Below are positions 52,242 through 59,360 of a DNA stretch of 64,000 bases, piece after piece (the stretch's first letter is position 1; every line of letters starts with the position of its first letter). A program made the translations under genes and the position numbers. This DNA is from DAOUAM01 sp034433305 (GTDB lineage Bacteria; Chloroflexota; Dehalococcoidia; Lucifugimonadales; DAOUAM01). The notes under the pieces are model-generated. The model was given only the letters and a program-made list of their open reading frames with translations, had not been told where the DNA came from and did not search any database. The stretch covers positions 3,043 through 67,042 of the forward strand of contig DAOUAM010000052.1 in assembly GCA_034433305.1 (NCBI GenBank), written 5' to 3'.

Positions 52242-53060
52242 ATGGTAAAGCAGAGGGTCGTGTTTGATGACCTGGAGATTGGCGAGATAGCCCTGGAACT
52301 GGACGACAAGCGCCCCGAGGATGTCATAGAGTGGGGACTCAAGACCTTCGACGACTCGGTGGCCATAGTCACCTCCTTCCAGACGGACGGCACGGTGATC
52401 CTGGACATGGCCTGCCGCATCAAGCCCGATGTCAGGGTGATTACCGTTGACTCGGGACGGTTGCCCAAAGAGACCTACGAGTTCATGGAGACTATCCGGG
52501 GACGCTACCCGGGCATCCGCTTCGAGGTCCTCTTTCCCGACTACCGCGAGGTGGAGGCCATGGTCCGCCGCCAGGGCATCAACCTGTTTTACAAGAATGT
52601 CCCCATGCGCCTGCTCTGCTGCCAGGTCCGCAAGGTCCGCCCGCTGCAGCGGGCGCTGGACCACCTGGACGCCTGGTTCACTGGCCTGCGCCGCGACCAG
52701 TGGGCGTCCCGCGCTAACATCCGCAAGGTGGAGATTGACCACGACCACAACGGCATCGTGAAGCTCAACCCCCTGGCGGACTGGAACAAGGAGGATGTCT
52801 GGGACTACATCCGGCAGAACAACCTGCCTTACCATCCGCTCTACGACAGGGGCTACACCAGCATCGGCTGCGACCCCTGCACGCGGCCCATCAGCCAGGG
52901 CGAGGACGACAGGGCCGGGCGCTGGTGGTGGGAGCGGAACGCGCCCAAGGAGTGCGGCATCCACTGCCCCATAGAGACCGGCGGCTTCGAGCACGAGGTG
53001 GCCGCCATCCTGGGTGAGGCCCACGGCCGCAACGGCCAGTCCAACGGCCATCACGGCTAG
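52242..53060 (+). CDS. cysH: Adenylylsulfate (APS) reductase, CysH family
   Basis: A 272-residue thioredoxin-dependent reductase. The Cys pair in LLCCQVRKVRPL (~127-128) and CDPC (~209-212) form the [4Fe-4S] site that marks the APS-reducing type rather than the cluster-free PAPS enzyme. The catalytic Cys lies in ECGIHC near the C-terminus. VTSFQTDGTVILDM and VITVDSGRLPKETYEFME form the nucleotide-binding fold. It produces the sulfite used by the gene before it. The tail is Gly/Asn/His-rich. No ATP sulfurylase lies adjacent. Confidence 0.94.
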   Translation: MVKQRVVFDDLEIGEIALELDDKRPEDVIEWGLKTFDDSVAIVTSFQTDGTVILDMACRIKPDVRVITVDSGRLPKETYEFMETIRGRYPGIRFEVLFPDYREVEAMVRRQGINLFYKNVPMRLLCCQVRKVRPLQRALDHLDAWFTGLRRDQWASRANIRKVEIDHDHNGIVKLNPLADWNKEDVWDYIRQNNLPYHPLYDRGYTSIGCDPCTRPISQGEDDRAGRWWWERNAPKECGIHCPIETGGFEHEVAAILGEAHGRNGQSNGHHG

Positions 53061-53192
53061 GCGGGCCTCTCAGGCCAGTGTCGGACACTGGCCCAGTGCA
53101 GGTCAGTTTGGCAGGGCGCTTTGCCCCTCTGGTGGCATTTCCTCCGGGGGGCCGGGCGCCCTGCTATTGTAAATGGCACCGAGGTACTGGAA

Positions 53193-53690
53193 ATGGCGGA
53201 GCAGGATACGGAGCGTCGGGAGCCACTGGCGCTCACTGAGGAGGAAAGAGACCTGGTGCGGTCCGAGGTGGACGCCATACTGCCAGCGCTCTCTGGCCAG
53301 CGCCGGGAGGCGTACCAGGCCCTGGCCGACGCCACGGCCTCGGGCCAGGTGCCGCCGGACCTGGTGCCCCTGCTGGAGGGCCTGATAGTGCTGGCCCTGG
53401 AGACAGGCCGCGCCCGCCGGGTCCACCGCGCCGAGGGCGAGCGCATCCTCACCGAGCTTTTCCGCAGGACGCCGCGAGGCAGGGAGATGAGCAGGGAGCT
53501 TTCCAGGGTCAACAAGGCCCTGGAGGTGCTGAGGGGCCAGGCAGTGAACAGCATCCACGTGGCCATGCGCACCCTGGGCCACTTCACCCTGTCCATCGAG
53601 ACCGAGGCGGCCAGCATCACCCTGGCCGTCCGGCCCGACAGCGTCGCCGTGGACAGCGTCGCCGTCGGTGGCGAGGCCGGTGTGGGGTAG
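53193..53690 (+). CDS. Hypothetical protein
   Basis: A 165-residue, mostly alpha-helical and charged protein not recognised as a known family. The N-terminus is acidic (EEERDLVRSEVDAILPALSG), the middle is amphipathic helix, and the last 25 residues are a valine/serine-rich strand. The ATG at 53193 follows GAGGTACTGGAA; the frame is open further upstream without a ribosome site. It lies 132 bases after cysH and before an SDR promoter, so it may be the last gene of the sulfur operon. Codon use is similar to its neighbours. Confidence 0.6.
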   Translation: MAEQDTERREPLALTEEERDLVRSEVDAILPALSGQRREAYQALADATASGQVPPDLVPLLEGLIVLALETGRARRVHRAEGERILTELFRRTPRGREMSRELSRVNKALEVLRGQAVNSIHVAMRTLGHFTLSIETEAASITLAVRPDSVAVDSVAVGGEAGVG

Positions 53691-53745
53691 GGGCGCTGCC
53701 CCGCCTGCGGTAGCAGACCTCACCCCATTACATGCTGCTCCCCGT

Positions 53746-53774
53746 TTGTAGCTCCCGGCCCAGCCTGCTATCAT
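53746..53774 (+). promoter_or_regulatory. Promoter of the SDR gene
   Basis: TTGTAG (53746-53751) and TATCAT (53769-53774) are separated by 17 bases. The predicted leader to the SDR ATG is about 35 bases. Confidence 0.55.
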
Positions 53775-53815
53775 AGCCAGACGTGAGCAGCCCAAATGTC
53801 CCGTGAGAGGTCCAT

Positions 53816-54643
53816 ATGCAGCGTCTTTCTGGTCAGGTTGCCATCGTTACAGGCGGGGCCAGCGGCATCGGCGGGGCGACGGCCCGCAGGCTGGCCGAGG
53901 AAGGGGCCAAAGTCCTCATCGCCGACGTTGACGAAGCCACGGCCAGGGCCAACGCGGCCAGAATCGCCGAGGCAAGCGGGGAGGCCCAGGTCATCCGCGC
54001 CGACGTGGGCAAGCACGAGGACGTCAAGGCCCTGGTGCAGCGCGCCGTGGAGCTATGGGGCAGGCTGGACATCCTGGTCAATAACGCCTACCGCTCCATC
54101 GGCGGAAGGACGGGTACGTCGCTGGAAGTGGAGGAGGACGTCTGGGACCGCGAGTTCGACGTGCTGCTGAAGGCTATCTACCTGGGGTGCCGGTACGCCA
54201 TTCCCCACATGCTCCAGGCCGGCAGGGGCAGCATCGTGAACATCGCGTCGGTACATGGCCTGCTCTCCTCGGGCAGGACGTGGCATATCTATGACACGGC
54301 CAAGACAGCCGTCATAGGCATCACGCGGCAGCTTGCCGTAGAGTGGGGCCCGCAGGGTATCCGGGCCAATGCCATCTGCCCCGGCCTCATCGTCACCGAG
54401 CGCAGCGAGGAGCACTACGCCCGGCCCGAGAGGCTGGCCTTCGTGCAGCAGCAGTACCCGCTGCGACGCCACGGCTGGCCCAGGGACATCGCCAACGTGG
54501 TAGCCTTCCTGTGCTCCGAGGACGCCTCCTTCATCACTGGCCAGGCCATCGCGGTGGACGGCGGCCTGACGGTGCAGTTGCAGGACGCCTTCGCCGAGCG
54601 CATCGCCCGCTTTGTGCGCGAGCACCCGGAGGTCCAGTTTTAG
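53816..54643 (+). CDS. Short-chain dehydrogenase/reductase
   Basis: A 275-residue classical SDR. The cofactor motif is TGGASGIGG (~12-20), followed by LIADVDEA, whose Asp suggests NAD(H) preference. NNAYRSIGG replaces the usual NNAG. The catalytic Ser is in NIASVHG, and the active-site pair is YDTAK (Tyr ~159, Lys ~163). ICPGLIVTE and DGGLTVQL complete the fold. The substrate is unknown. Its own promoter is visible, and a nitroreductase gene follows 77 bases later. Confidence 0.92.
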   Translation: MQRLSGQVAIVTGGASGIGGATARRLAEEGAKVLIADVDEATARANAARIAEASGEAQVIRADVGKHEDVKALVQRAVELWGRLDILVNNAYRSIGGRTGTSLEVEEDVWDREFDVLLKAIYLGCRYAIPHMLQAGRGSIVNIASVHGLLSSGRTWHIYDTAKTAVIGITRQLAVEWGPQGIRANAICPGLIVTERSEEHYARPERLAFVQQQYPLRRHGWPRDIANVVAFLCSEDASFITGQAIAVDGGLTVQLQDAFAERIARFVREHPEVQF

Positions 54644-54720
54644 GGGTATGTCTGGCCTGGAAGGCCTCCGTGGGGTATTATCTTGGCAGTCAAGGTCTGG
54701 CAGGACATGGAGGTGTGCCC

Positions 54721-55245
54721 ATGGAGGTCCATGAATGTATCGTGTCGCGCCGGACGGTCAGGACCTTCAGCCCTGACCCTGTGCCCAGGAGGGTAGTCGT
54801 CAGAGTCCTCAACGCAGGCAGGCGCGCCCCCAGCTCGCGCCATCAGCAGCCCTGGCACTTCATTGTCATCCAGGACCGGGCCATGCTGCAGGAGATCGGC
54901 GGCGTTGCAACCTCTGGACGGTTCATCACCCAGGCGCCCCTGGCCATCGCCATAGTAATGGACCAGAACGCCGACAGGCCGGAGCTGGACGCTGGCAGGG
55001 CGATCCAGCAGATGGAGCTTGTGGCCTGGGCCGAGGGCCTGGGTACGTGCTTCGTCGGCCTGCGGGACCCGGAGCAGAACCGCAAGGTCAAGGAGCTACT
55101 GGGCATACCCGCTGGCATGACGCTGGTCACGGTGATGCCCTTCGGCTACCGTCCCGAGGGGTTCAAGAGCGCCGGCAGGGGGCGGAAACGCCTTAGCGAG
55201 GTCGCCCACGAGGAGAGGTTCGGGCAGCCCTACGTGGCCGACTGA
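54721..55245 (+). CDS. Nitroreductase family protein
   Basis: A 174-residue FMN-dependent nitroreductase-family protein. It begins VHECIVSRRTVRTFSPDPVP, the typical first FMN-binding segment, and has NAGRRAPSSRHQQPWHFIVI and the C-terminal VTVMPFGYRPEGF. It is rather short and lacks the long insert of NfsA, resembling BluB-like and small nitroreductases. The ATG at 54721 follows ATGGAGGTGTGCCC; a longer overlapping frame inside the SDR gene is a shadow. A terminator follows. The natural substrate is unknown. Confidence 0.9.
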   Translation: MEVHECIVSRRTVRTFSPDPVPRRVVVRVLNAGRRAPSSRHQQPWHFIVIQDRAMLQEIGGVATSGRFITQAPLAIAIVMDQNADRPELDAGRAIQQMELVAWAEGLGTCFVGLRDPEQNRKVKELLGIPAGMTLVTVMPFGYRPEGFKSAGRGRKRLSEVAHEERFGQPYVAD

Positions 55246-55270
55246 GGACATGCGCGGTGGCCTCAGTCCT

Positions 55271-55318
55271 GCCCGCCGACTCTGAAGGCACGAGACTCGG
55301 CGAACGGGCCTTTTTTTA
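55271..55318 (+). terminator. Terminator or attenuator before the OsmC-like gene
   Basis: A bulged stem (GCCC-GCCGA-CTC paired with GAG-TCGG-GGGC, about 55271-55309) runs into seven T (55311-55317). The ribosome site AAGGAGG of the OsmC-like gene follows directly. It may simply end the nitroreductase transcript or act as an attenuator for the next gene, since no promoter fits between. Confidence 0.7.
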
Positions 55319-55329
55319 AGGAGGACAGG

Positions 55330-55785
55330 ATGGCTGAGCTTACGCTGGCCTATCGAGTACGGAGCTACAGCTCGGGCACCCACGGGCGGGCCATCTGCAA
55401 CGCCCGCAACCACCACTGGGTGGCCGACGACTCGGGAGGCGAGGAGATCGGCGCCGGGGAGATGTTCCTGGGAGGCATATCCGCCTGCGCCGTCAACATG
55501 ATAGAGCGGCTGGCCAGGCAGGACCAGGTGCCCCTGGACTGGATGGACGTGAGCGTGGAGGCCTACCGCGACCCGGACAGGGCCCCCGGCGAGCGCACGG
55601 TGTACGACGACATCCGCATTCACATCCAGATGTGGGGCGTGGACGACGACCAGGGCCAGAAGCTGGTGGAGTTATGGAAGCGACGCTGACCTCTGTATGG
55701 CTCGGTCGCCGTGGCGACCCCCAGCACGAAAGTGACCGCTGAGGTACACTCCGAGAGCCGCCGGCGTTATACCAGCCCTGCTTGA
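55330..55785 (+). CDS. OsmC-like peroxiredoxin, candidate selenoprotein (in-frame TGA at 55687)
   Basis: This is an OsmC/Ohr-family thiol peroxidase. Up to the TGA at 55687 the frame gives 119 residues with the first active-site cysteine in GGISACAVNMIERLA (~Cys53) and the helix GQKLVELWKRR. OsmC proteins then continue with a second catalytic cysteine in C-P-x-Y. Here the codon is TGA, followed by PLYGSVAVATPSTKVTAEV, a normal OsmC ending, and a second TGA at 55783-55785. The whole reads as 151 residues, normal for the family. A SECIS-like hairpin lies just after the TGA. Selenocysteine at residue 120 is the best reading; a point-mutated or misread Cys codon is the alternative. No sel genes are in the window. 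AAGGAGG precedes the ATG. Confidence 0.8.
55704..55719 (+). promoter_or_regulatory. SECIS-like hairpin after the OsmC TGA
   Basis: GGTCGC (55704-55709) pairs perfectly with GCGACC (55714-55719) around the loop CGTG. The loop begins 20 bases after the TGA and has G as its second base. Bacterial SECIS elements lie just after the UGA with the loop roughly 16-37 bases away and a G among the first two loop bases, so the geometry fits. The element is inside the reading frame, as in other bacteria. Confidence 0.6.
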
Positions 55786-55904
55786 AGGTGGCGGTCAGGC
55801 CCCTGGTGGCCGGCAGGCGTGCGCAGATAGCCTGTTCCATGCATACGTGGGCTGGCACCGTGGGGCGTGGCCTGTCTATCCCACCCGCCCTCGCCATGTT
55901 TCCG

Positions 55905-55933
55905 CGGCCCAGCCCCGCCCGTGGGCTGGGCCG
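55905..55933. terminator. GC-rich hairpin after the OsmC-like gene
   Basis: An 11-bp perfect stem (CGGCCCAGCCC, 55905-55915, with 55923-55933) has a 7-base loop. No T-run follows on either strand, so it is only a possible terminator, located between the OsmC-like gene and the converging tRNA. Confidence 0.4.
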
Positions 55934-56002
55934 AAATAGTATTGGGCGCGTGTGAGTAACGGCCTGGCGCGGCGTGGCCCTGCTCTGGCGCCAAAAGAAA
56001 AG

Positions 56003-56076
56003 CGTCCCTGGCAGGATTCGAACCCGCGACCCGCTGCTTAGAAGGCAGCTGCTCTATCCACCTGAGCTACAGGGAC
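56003..56076 (-). tRNA. tRNA-Arg (TCT)
   Basis: A complete 74-base cloverleaf on the minus strand. The acceptor stem is GTCCCTG/CAGGGAC with G as discriminator base. The anticodon loop CTTCTAA reads TCT, decoding AGA. The T-arm is GCGGG-TTCGAAT-CCTGC. Unlike the initiator tRNA in this window, no CCA is encoded; CTTTTCTTTT follows, a likely terminator. AGA is a rare arginine codon in these GC-rich genes. Confidence 0.95.
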
Positions 56077-56182
56077 GTGTACCAGGTTTCAGTGTAGCAG
56101 CACGCGGCAGACATGGTCAAGGAATCGCCCACCCAGTCAACGAGGGACACCAGGGCTATGGGTAACGTTCCCGGGCTGGCCC

Positions 56183-56683
56183 TCAACCACGGCCAAGGGA
56201 CTGAGTGTTTACCCTGTGGACGGCATAGTCGCCGGCGCGGATGCAGCGGACGCTGGATATGTGGATGCCGCGCAGGTCGGCCAGGGTGGTATAGCGGCGC
56301 TGGACCTCGTTGCCCAGTGGCCGTGCCATCAGGCTGGCGCCCATGATGGCCACGGCTGCTATGGGCAGCCGCTGCAAGAGTATGCCCTTTCTCCTGATGA
56401 TAATTCCCGAGAGCAGGCCGGCCAGCACTGCCCCCACGACCAGGTTGGTGCCACAGTAAGGCGATACGGCCAGGTCGCGCTCGCCACCGTGCAGGCGCTG
56501 CAGGGCCTCCGAGGCTGCGGAGGCGACCTCCTCTGTGGGGAGCCTGCCATAGATGAAGAAGCCGCCCAGGGCGGCATTGCCGCCGATAGGCGGGCGTGCG
56601 CCCCTCTCCAGCAGCACCTCGATGGTGGCGTGTTCCAGGGCATGGTTCTGGCGCACGCGCCTGATGAGCCTGGTTATGTCCAT
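56183..56683 (-). CDS. DUF6391-like membrane protein
   Basis: A 166-residue protein starting MDITRLIRRVRQNHALEHAT. The NHALEHATIEVL signature followed by GGNAALGGFFIYG is what I associate with DUF6391 proteins of cyanobacteria and Chloroflexi. SPYCGTNLVVGAVLAGLLSG and LPIAAVAIMGASLMARPLG are probable membrane segments. HALEH suggests a possible metal site. The ATG follows GGAGGAGAC; a 26-residue longer frame was rejected. It is probably a single-gene unit. The function is unknown. Confidence 0.75.
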   Translation of the reverse strand: MDITRLIRRVRQNHALEHATIEVLLERGARPPIGGNAALGGFFIYGRLPTEEVASAASEALQRLHGGERDLAVSPYCGTNLVVGAVLAGLLSGIIIRRKGILLQRLPIAAVAIMGASLMARPLGNEVQRRYTTLADLRGIHISSVRCIRAGDYAVHRVNTQSLGRG

Positions 56684-56890
56684 GTCTCCTCCGCTCAAGC
56701 TGGAAGGCTGATACCATCCTAGCAGACGCGACAGCGGCCTTCCACTCGGGGCCGCCATCAATAATTTAAACGTAAAATAAGCGTGTAGCTCTTATGTGGA
56801 CAGGTGTGGACGCCCGGCCCGTGCGCCCGGGGCCGGCAGGGGAAGGCAGAAATCTCAAGAAATGTATTAGAAACACTATTGAAAAAGTAG

Positions 56891-56919
56891 TTGACATTCT
56901 GCGGGCCTGGCCGTAGTAT
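56891..56919 (+). promoter_or_regulatory. Strong sigma-70 promoter of the small HTH gene
   Basis: TTGACA (56891-56896) and TAGTAT (56914-56919) lie 17 bases apart. The expected transcript starts near 56926, about 35 bases before the ATG. The flanking AT-rich patch (56860-56890) could serve as an UP element. Confidence 0.8.
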
Positions 56920-56959
56920 GTTAACCAACAAAACAGGAAATTGGACGGAGGACAGATTC

Positions 56960-57184
56960 ATGACCAGAAAAACTCGGAAAATGACAGCGGTCGAAGAGCA
57001 GTTCCATCAGCCCCTGGAGAAGATCCTGCCTGAGCTGGTCACCGAGAAGGGCCTGTCCGCCACGGCGGAGCAACTCGGAGTGAGCAAGGCCACCCTGGGC
57101 TACTGGCTCCTGAAGCTGGGCATCAACGTCAGGAGGGTCGCCCTGGCCCCCGGCGAGTCCATAGAGGTCAAGCGGGTAAGGTAG
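56960..57184 (+). CDS. Small helix-turn-helix protein
   Basis: A 74-residue basic protein. Residues ~33-54 form a helix-turn-helix (SATAEQLGVSKATLGYWLLK), like the DNA-binding part of Mor/homeodomain-like regulators. The N-terminus is Lys/Arg/Thr-rich. The frame is open upstream through the promoter, but only the ATG at 56960 has a ribosome site (GGACGGAGGACAG). It has a near-consensus promoter and a strong terminator, so it is probably well expressed as a single gene. Target unknown; it could also bind RNA. Confidence 0.75.
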   Translation: MTRKTRKMTAVEEQFHQPLEKILPELVTEKGLSATAEQLGVSKATLGYWLLKLGINVRRVALAPGESIEVKRVR

Positions 57185-57260
57185 CCTGGGCGTGGCGGAC
57201 CGGCGGAAGCCAGCCCGCCGGAGGGCCAGGAGAGGCAGTGAAAGGGCAGGGTAGAGCAGG

Positions 57261-57314
57261 ACAAAAAGGAGAGGCCCGCCTGTACATTCATCCAGGCGGG
57301 CCTCTCCTTTTTGT
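57261..57314. terminator. Bidirectional terminator between the HTH gene and smpB
   Basis: A 22-bp perfect stem (57261-57282 with 57293-57314, loop of 10) begins with ACAAAAAGG and ends CCTTTTTGT, giving a T-run on each strand. It serves both converging genes. Confidence 0.9.
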
Positions 57315-57340
57315 CGGCGTGTCGCCGGCGGGGCGCTGCC

Positions 57341-57796
57341 TCAGCGGCGCCGGCCAACGGCCTGGCGCGCCTCGCGCTCCCGCTCTTGCTCGATGATGGC
57401 CTGGCGCTTGTCGTACTGCCTGCGGCCTCGGGCCAGGCCCAGCTCCACCTTGGCCACGTGCCGCTTGATGTACAGCCGGAGCGGCACTATGGTGAAGCCC
57501 TTCTGGGCCACCTGCCTGGACAGCCGCTGCAGTTCGTCCTTGTGGAGCAGCAGCTTGCGTGGGCGGGTAGGCTCGTGGTTATTGTAGCTGGCCGACGAGT
57601 ACTGGGATATGTGGGCGTTGACCAGCCACAGCTCGCCACCCTCGGGCTTGGCGTAGGCATCGGACAGGTTGACGCGGCCCTCCCTTATGGCCTTGATCTC
57701 TGTGCCCGTCAGCACCAGGCCGGCCTCCACCGTCTCCACGATGTCATACTCGTGGCGTGCTTTGCGGTTGACGGTGATGGTCTTCTCCTGGGCCAC
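57341..57796 (-). CDS. smpB: SsrA (tmRNA)-binding protein
   Basis: A 151-residue SmpB, the partner of tmRNA in rescue of stalled ribosomes. It shows VNRKARHEYDIVETVEAGLV, LTGTEIKAIREGRVNLSDAY and the basic C-terminal tail (ALGLARGRRQYDKRQ-type) that enters the mRNA channel. GTG at 57796, four bases after the ctpA stop, is chosen; a TTG frame 9 codons longer overlaps ctpA. tmRNA itself was not seen in the window. Confidence 0.95.
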   Translation of the reverse strand: MAQEKTITVNRKARHEYDIVETVEAGLVLTGTEIKAIREGRVNLSDAYAKPEGGELWLVNAHISQYSSASYNNHEPTRPRKLLLHKDELQRLSRQVAQKGFTIVPLRLYIKRHVAKVELGLARGRRQYDKRQAIIEQEREREARQAVGRRR

Positions 57797-57800
57797 GCTC

Positions 57801-59081
57801 TCAGCCTGCCTTCCTGGAGTCAATGAGGGACTGTAGCACCTCGCGGGCCTTCTCCAATTGCATGACGTCGGCGTCCCTGGGGTCCCTGGCGGTGACCAGC
57901 ACGTCCGGGGTGATGCCCTGGCCCTCGATGAGCCTGCCCTCGGGGGTGTACCAGCGGGCGTAGGTTATGTAGAGGCCGCCGCCGTTACTCAGGGGCCGCA
58001 GGATGTTGACGCTGCCCTTGCCGAAGGTGGTGGCGCCAATCACGGTGGCGCGCTCATAGTCCTGGAGCGCCCCCACCAGCACCTCGCTGGCGCTGGCGCT
58101 GAACTCGTTGACCAGCACCACCATGGGCAGGTCGCGGGCCACGCTCGCGCCCTCCACCTGGCGCACGCTCCAGTTGGTGCGCCGGCCGCTGCCGTCCACC
58201 TCATAGACCACCAGGCCGTCTTTCAGGAACAGGCTGGCTACCTCCACCACGGAGTTGAGCAGCCCTCCCGGGTTGTCGCGCACGTCCAGTATGATCCCCT
58301 GGGCGCCGGAGTCCACGGCCTGCTTGATGGTCTCGGCCAGCTTCTGGGGCGTGTCGGCGTAGAAGCTGGTCAGGCGAATGTGGGCCAGCTTCTCGCCCGG
58401 GTCGCTCCTCAGCCGGACGCTGACCAGGGGTATCACGCCGCGCTGGACCTCCACCAGCACCGGGTCCACGCTGCCCAGGTGCTGAATGAGCAGCCTGACG
58501 CTGGTGCCGCGCGGGCCGCGGATCCTCTTTACCGCCTCCAGCAGGCTCACACCCTCCAGGCTCTCGCCGTTCACCTCCAGGATAACGTCGCCGGGCCTGA
58601 TGCCGGCCGCCTCGGCGGGGCTGCCCGGTATGGGCGCCACCACTATCAGCTTGCCATCACGGCGGGTGGACACCTCGGCGCCGATGCCCTCAAACCGCCC
58701 CTGGAGGTCCTCGTTATCTATGGCGAAGGCCTCGGGGCCAAGGTAGGAGGTATGCGGGTCGTCCAGCGCCTCCAGCATGCCCTGAATGGCTGCCTCGGTG
58801 AAGACCTTGGGGTCCAGCTTGGAGCGGTCCACGTGGTCGCGGGTCAGGTAGGCCCAGGCCTCCCAGATGGCCTTGAGTTCCTCGGGCACCTCGGAGGGGG
58901 CCTCCAGCGGCTGCTCAGGGGGCACCACCTGGGGCAGGCCACTGTCGGACGTGACGCTGGTCGGCGCCTGGGCAGGCGACGTCGGGGTCACGGCGGACGA
59001 TGGGCTGCCCTGGCATGCCGCCAGCACTATGGCCACGGCCAGGGCCACGGGCGCGAACCGGTTTCTGAGACGGTCAATCAA
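57801..59081 (-). CDS. ctpA: C-terminal processing protease (S41), lipoprotein
   Basis: A 426-residue S41 peptidase. It has a type II signal with lipobox VLAAC (Cys ~23), then a Ser/Thr/Pro-rich linker, a PDZ domain (~110-195, GDGKL to GPRGTSVRLLIQ, including IRPGDVILEVNGESLEGV) and the catalytic domain. LDVRDNPGGLLNSVVEVASLF and VLVNEFSASASEVLVGALQD carry the catalytic Ser, and ATTFGKGSVN the Lys. It probably acts outside the membrane, trimming protein C-termini. smpB follows four bases later. Confidence 0.94.
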   Translation of the reverse strand: MIDRLRNRFAPVALAVAIVLAACQGSPSSAVTPTSPAQAPTSVTSDSGLPQVVPPEQPLEAPSEVPEELKAIWEAWAYLTRDHVDRSKLDPKVFTEAAIQGMLEALDDPHTSYLGPEAFAIDNEDLQGRFEGIGAEVSTRRDGKLIVVAPIPGSPAEAAGIRPGDVILEVNGESLEGVSLLEAVKRIRGPRGTSVRLLIQHLGSVDPVLVEVQRGVIPLVSVRLRSDPGEKLAHIRLTSFYADTPQKLAETIKQAVDSGAQGIILDVRDNPGGLLNSVVEVASLFLKDGLVVYEVDGSGRRTNWSVRQVEGASVARDLPMVVLVNEFSASASEVLVGALQDYERATVIGATTFGKGSVNILRPLSNGGGLYITYARWYTPEGRLIEGQGITPDVLVTARDPRDADVMQLEKAREVLQSLIDSRKAG

Positions 59082-59189
59082 AGGCTCACCCTGCCAGCAG
59101 TAAAAGTGTTCCTACTATTCTAGCACGTCGCGCGCCTGGCAAGGTTGGCAGGTGAGGGGCCAGGGGACTGGCTCCCGGGGCAGCTTCGG

Positions 59190-59199
59190 GTTGACATAA
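59190..59199 (+). repeat. GTTGACATAA repeat, left copy
   Basis: One of three exact copies of this 10-mer around the TIR-like gene; the others are at 60427-60436 (inverted) and 60454-60463. This copy lies 100 bases upstream of the gene's promoter. Confidence 0.6.
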
Positions 59200-59210
59200 T
59201 TTTCAGCACC

Positions 59211-59279
59211 GACTTTTTTCTATGCTTTTCATGCAATGGAGTGAAGTGCCTTTTCAGCGCTATGAAAAATGAAAAAGTC
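59211..59279. promoter_or_regulatory. Inverted repeat in the ctpA/TIR-gene intergenic region
   Basis: Left arm GACTTTTT...TTTTCAT (59211-59232) faces right arm ATGAAAA...AAAAAGTC (59262-59279) across about 29 bases. Fifteen positions pair, with a small bulge. It sits between divergent promoters and 12 bases upstream of the TTGACA of the TIR-like gene, so it may be an operator. Confidence 0.45.
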
Positions 59280-59290
59280 TGATAAAGTCC

Positions 59291-59320
59291 TTGACAAAGG
59301 GGCCGGCCCCGGGGTATATT
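59291..59320 (+). promoter_or_regulatory. Strong promoter of the TIR-like gene
   Basis: TTGACA (59291-59296) and TATATT (59315-59320) are separated by 18 bases. The spacer is a GC-rich palindromic run (GGGGCCGGCCCC), an unusual spacer that may itself bind a regulator. The leader is about 35 bases. Confidence 0.8.
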
Positions 59321-59360
59321 CCAGGCACACCGGCAGCGAGTGAATAGGGGGTCCTGAAAG

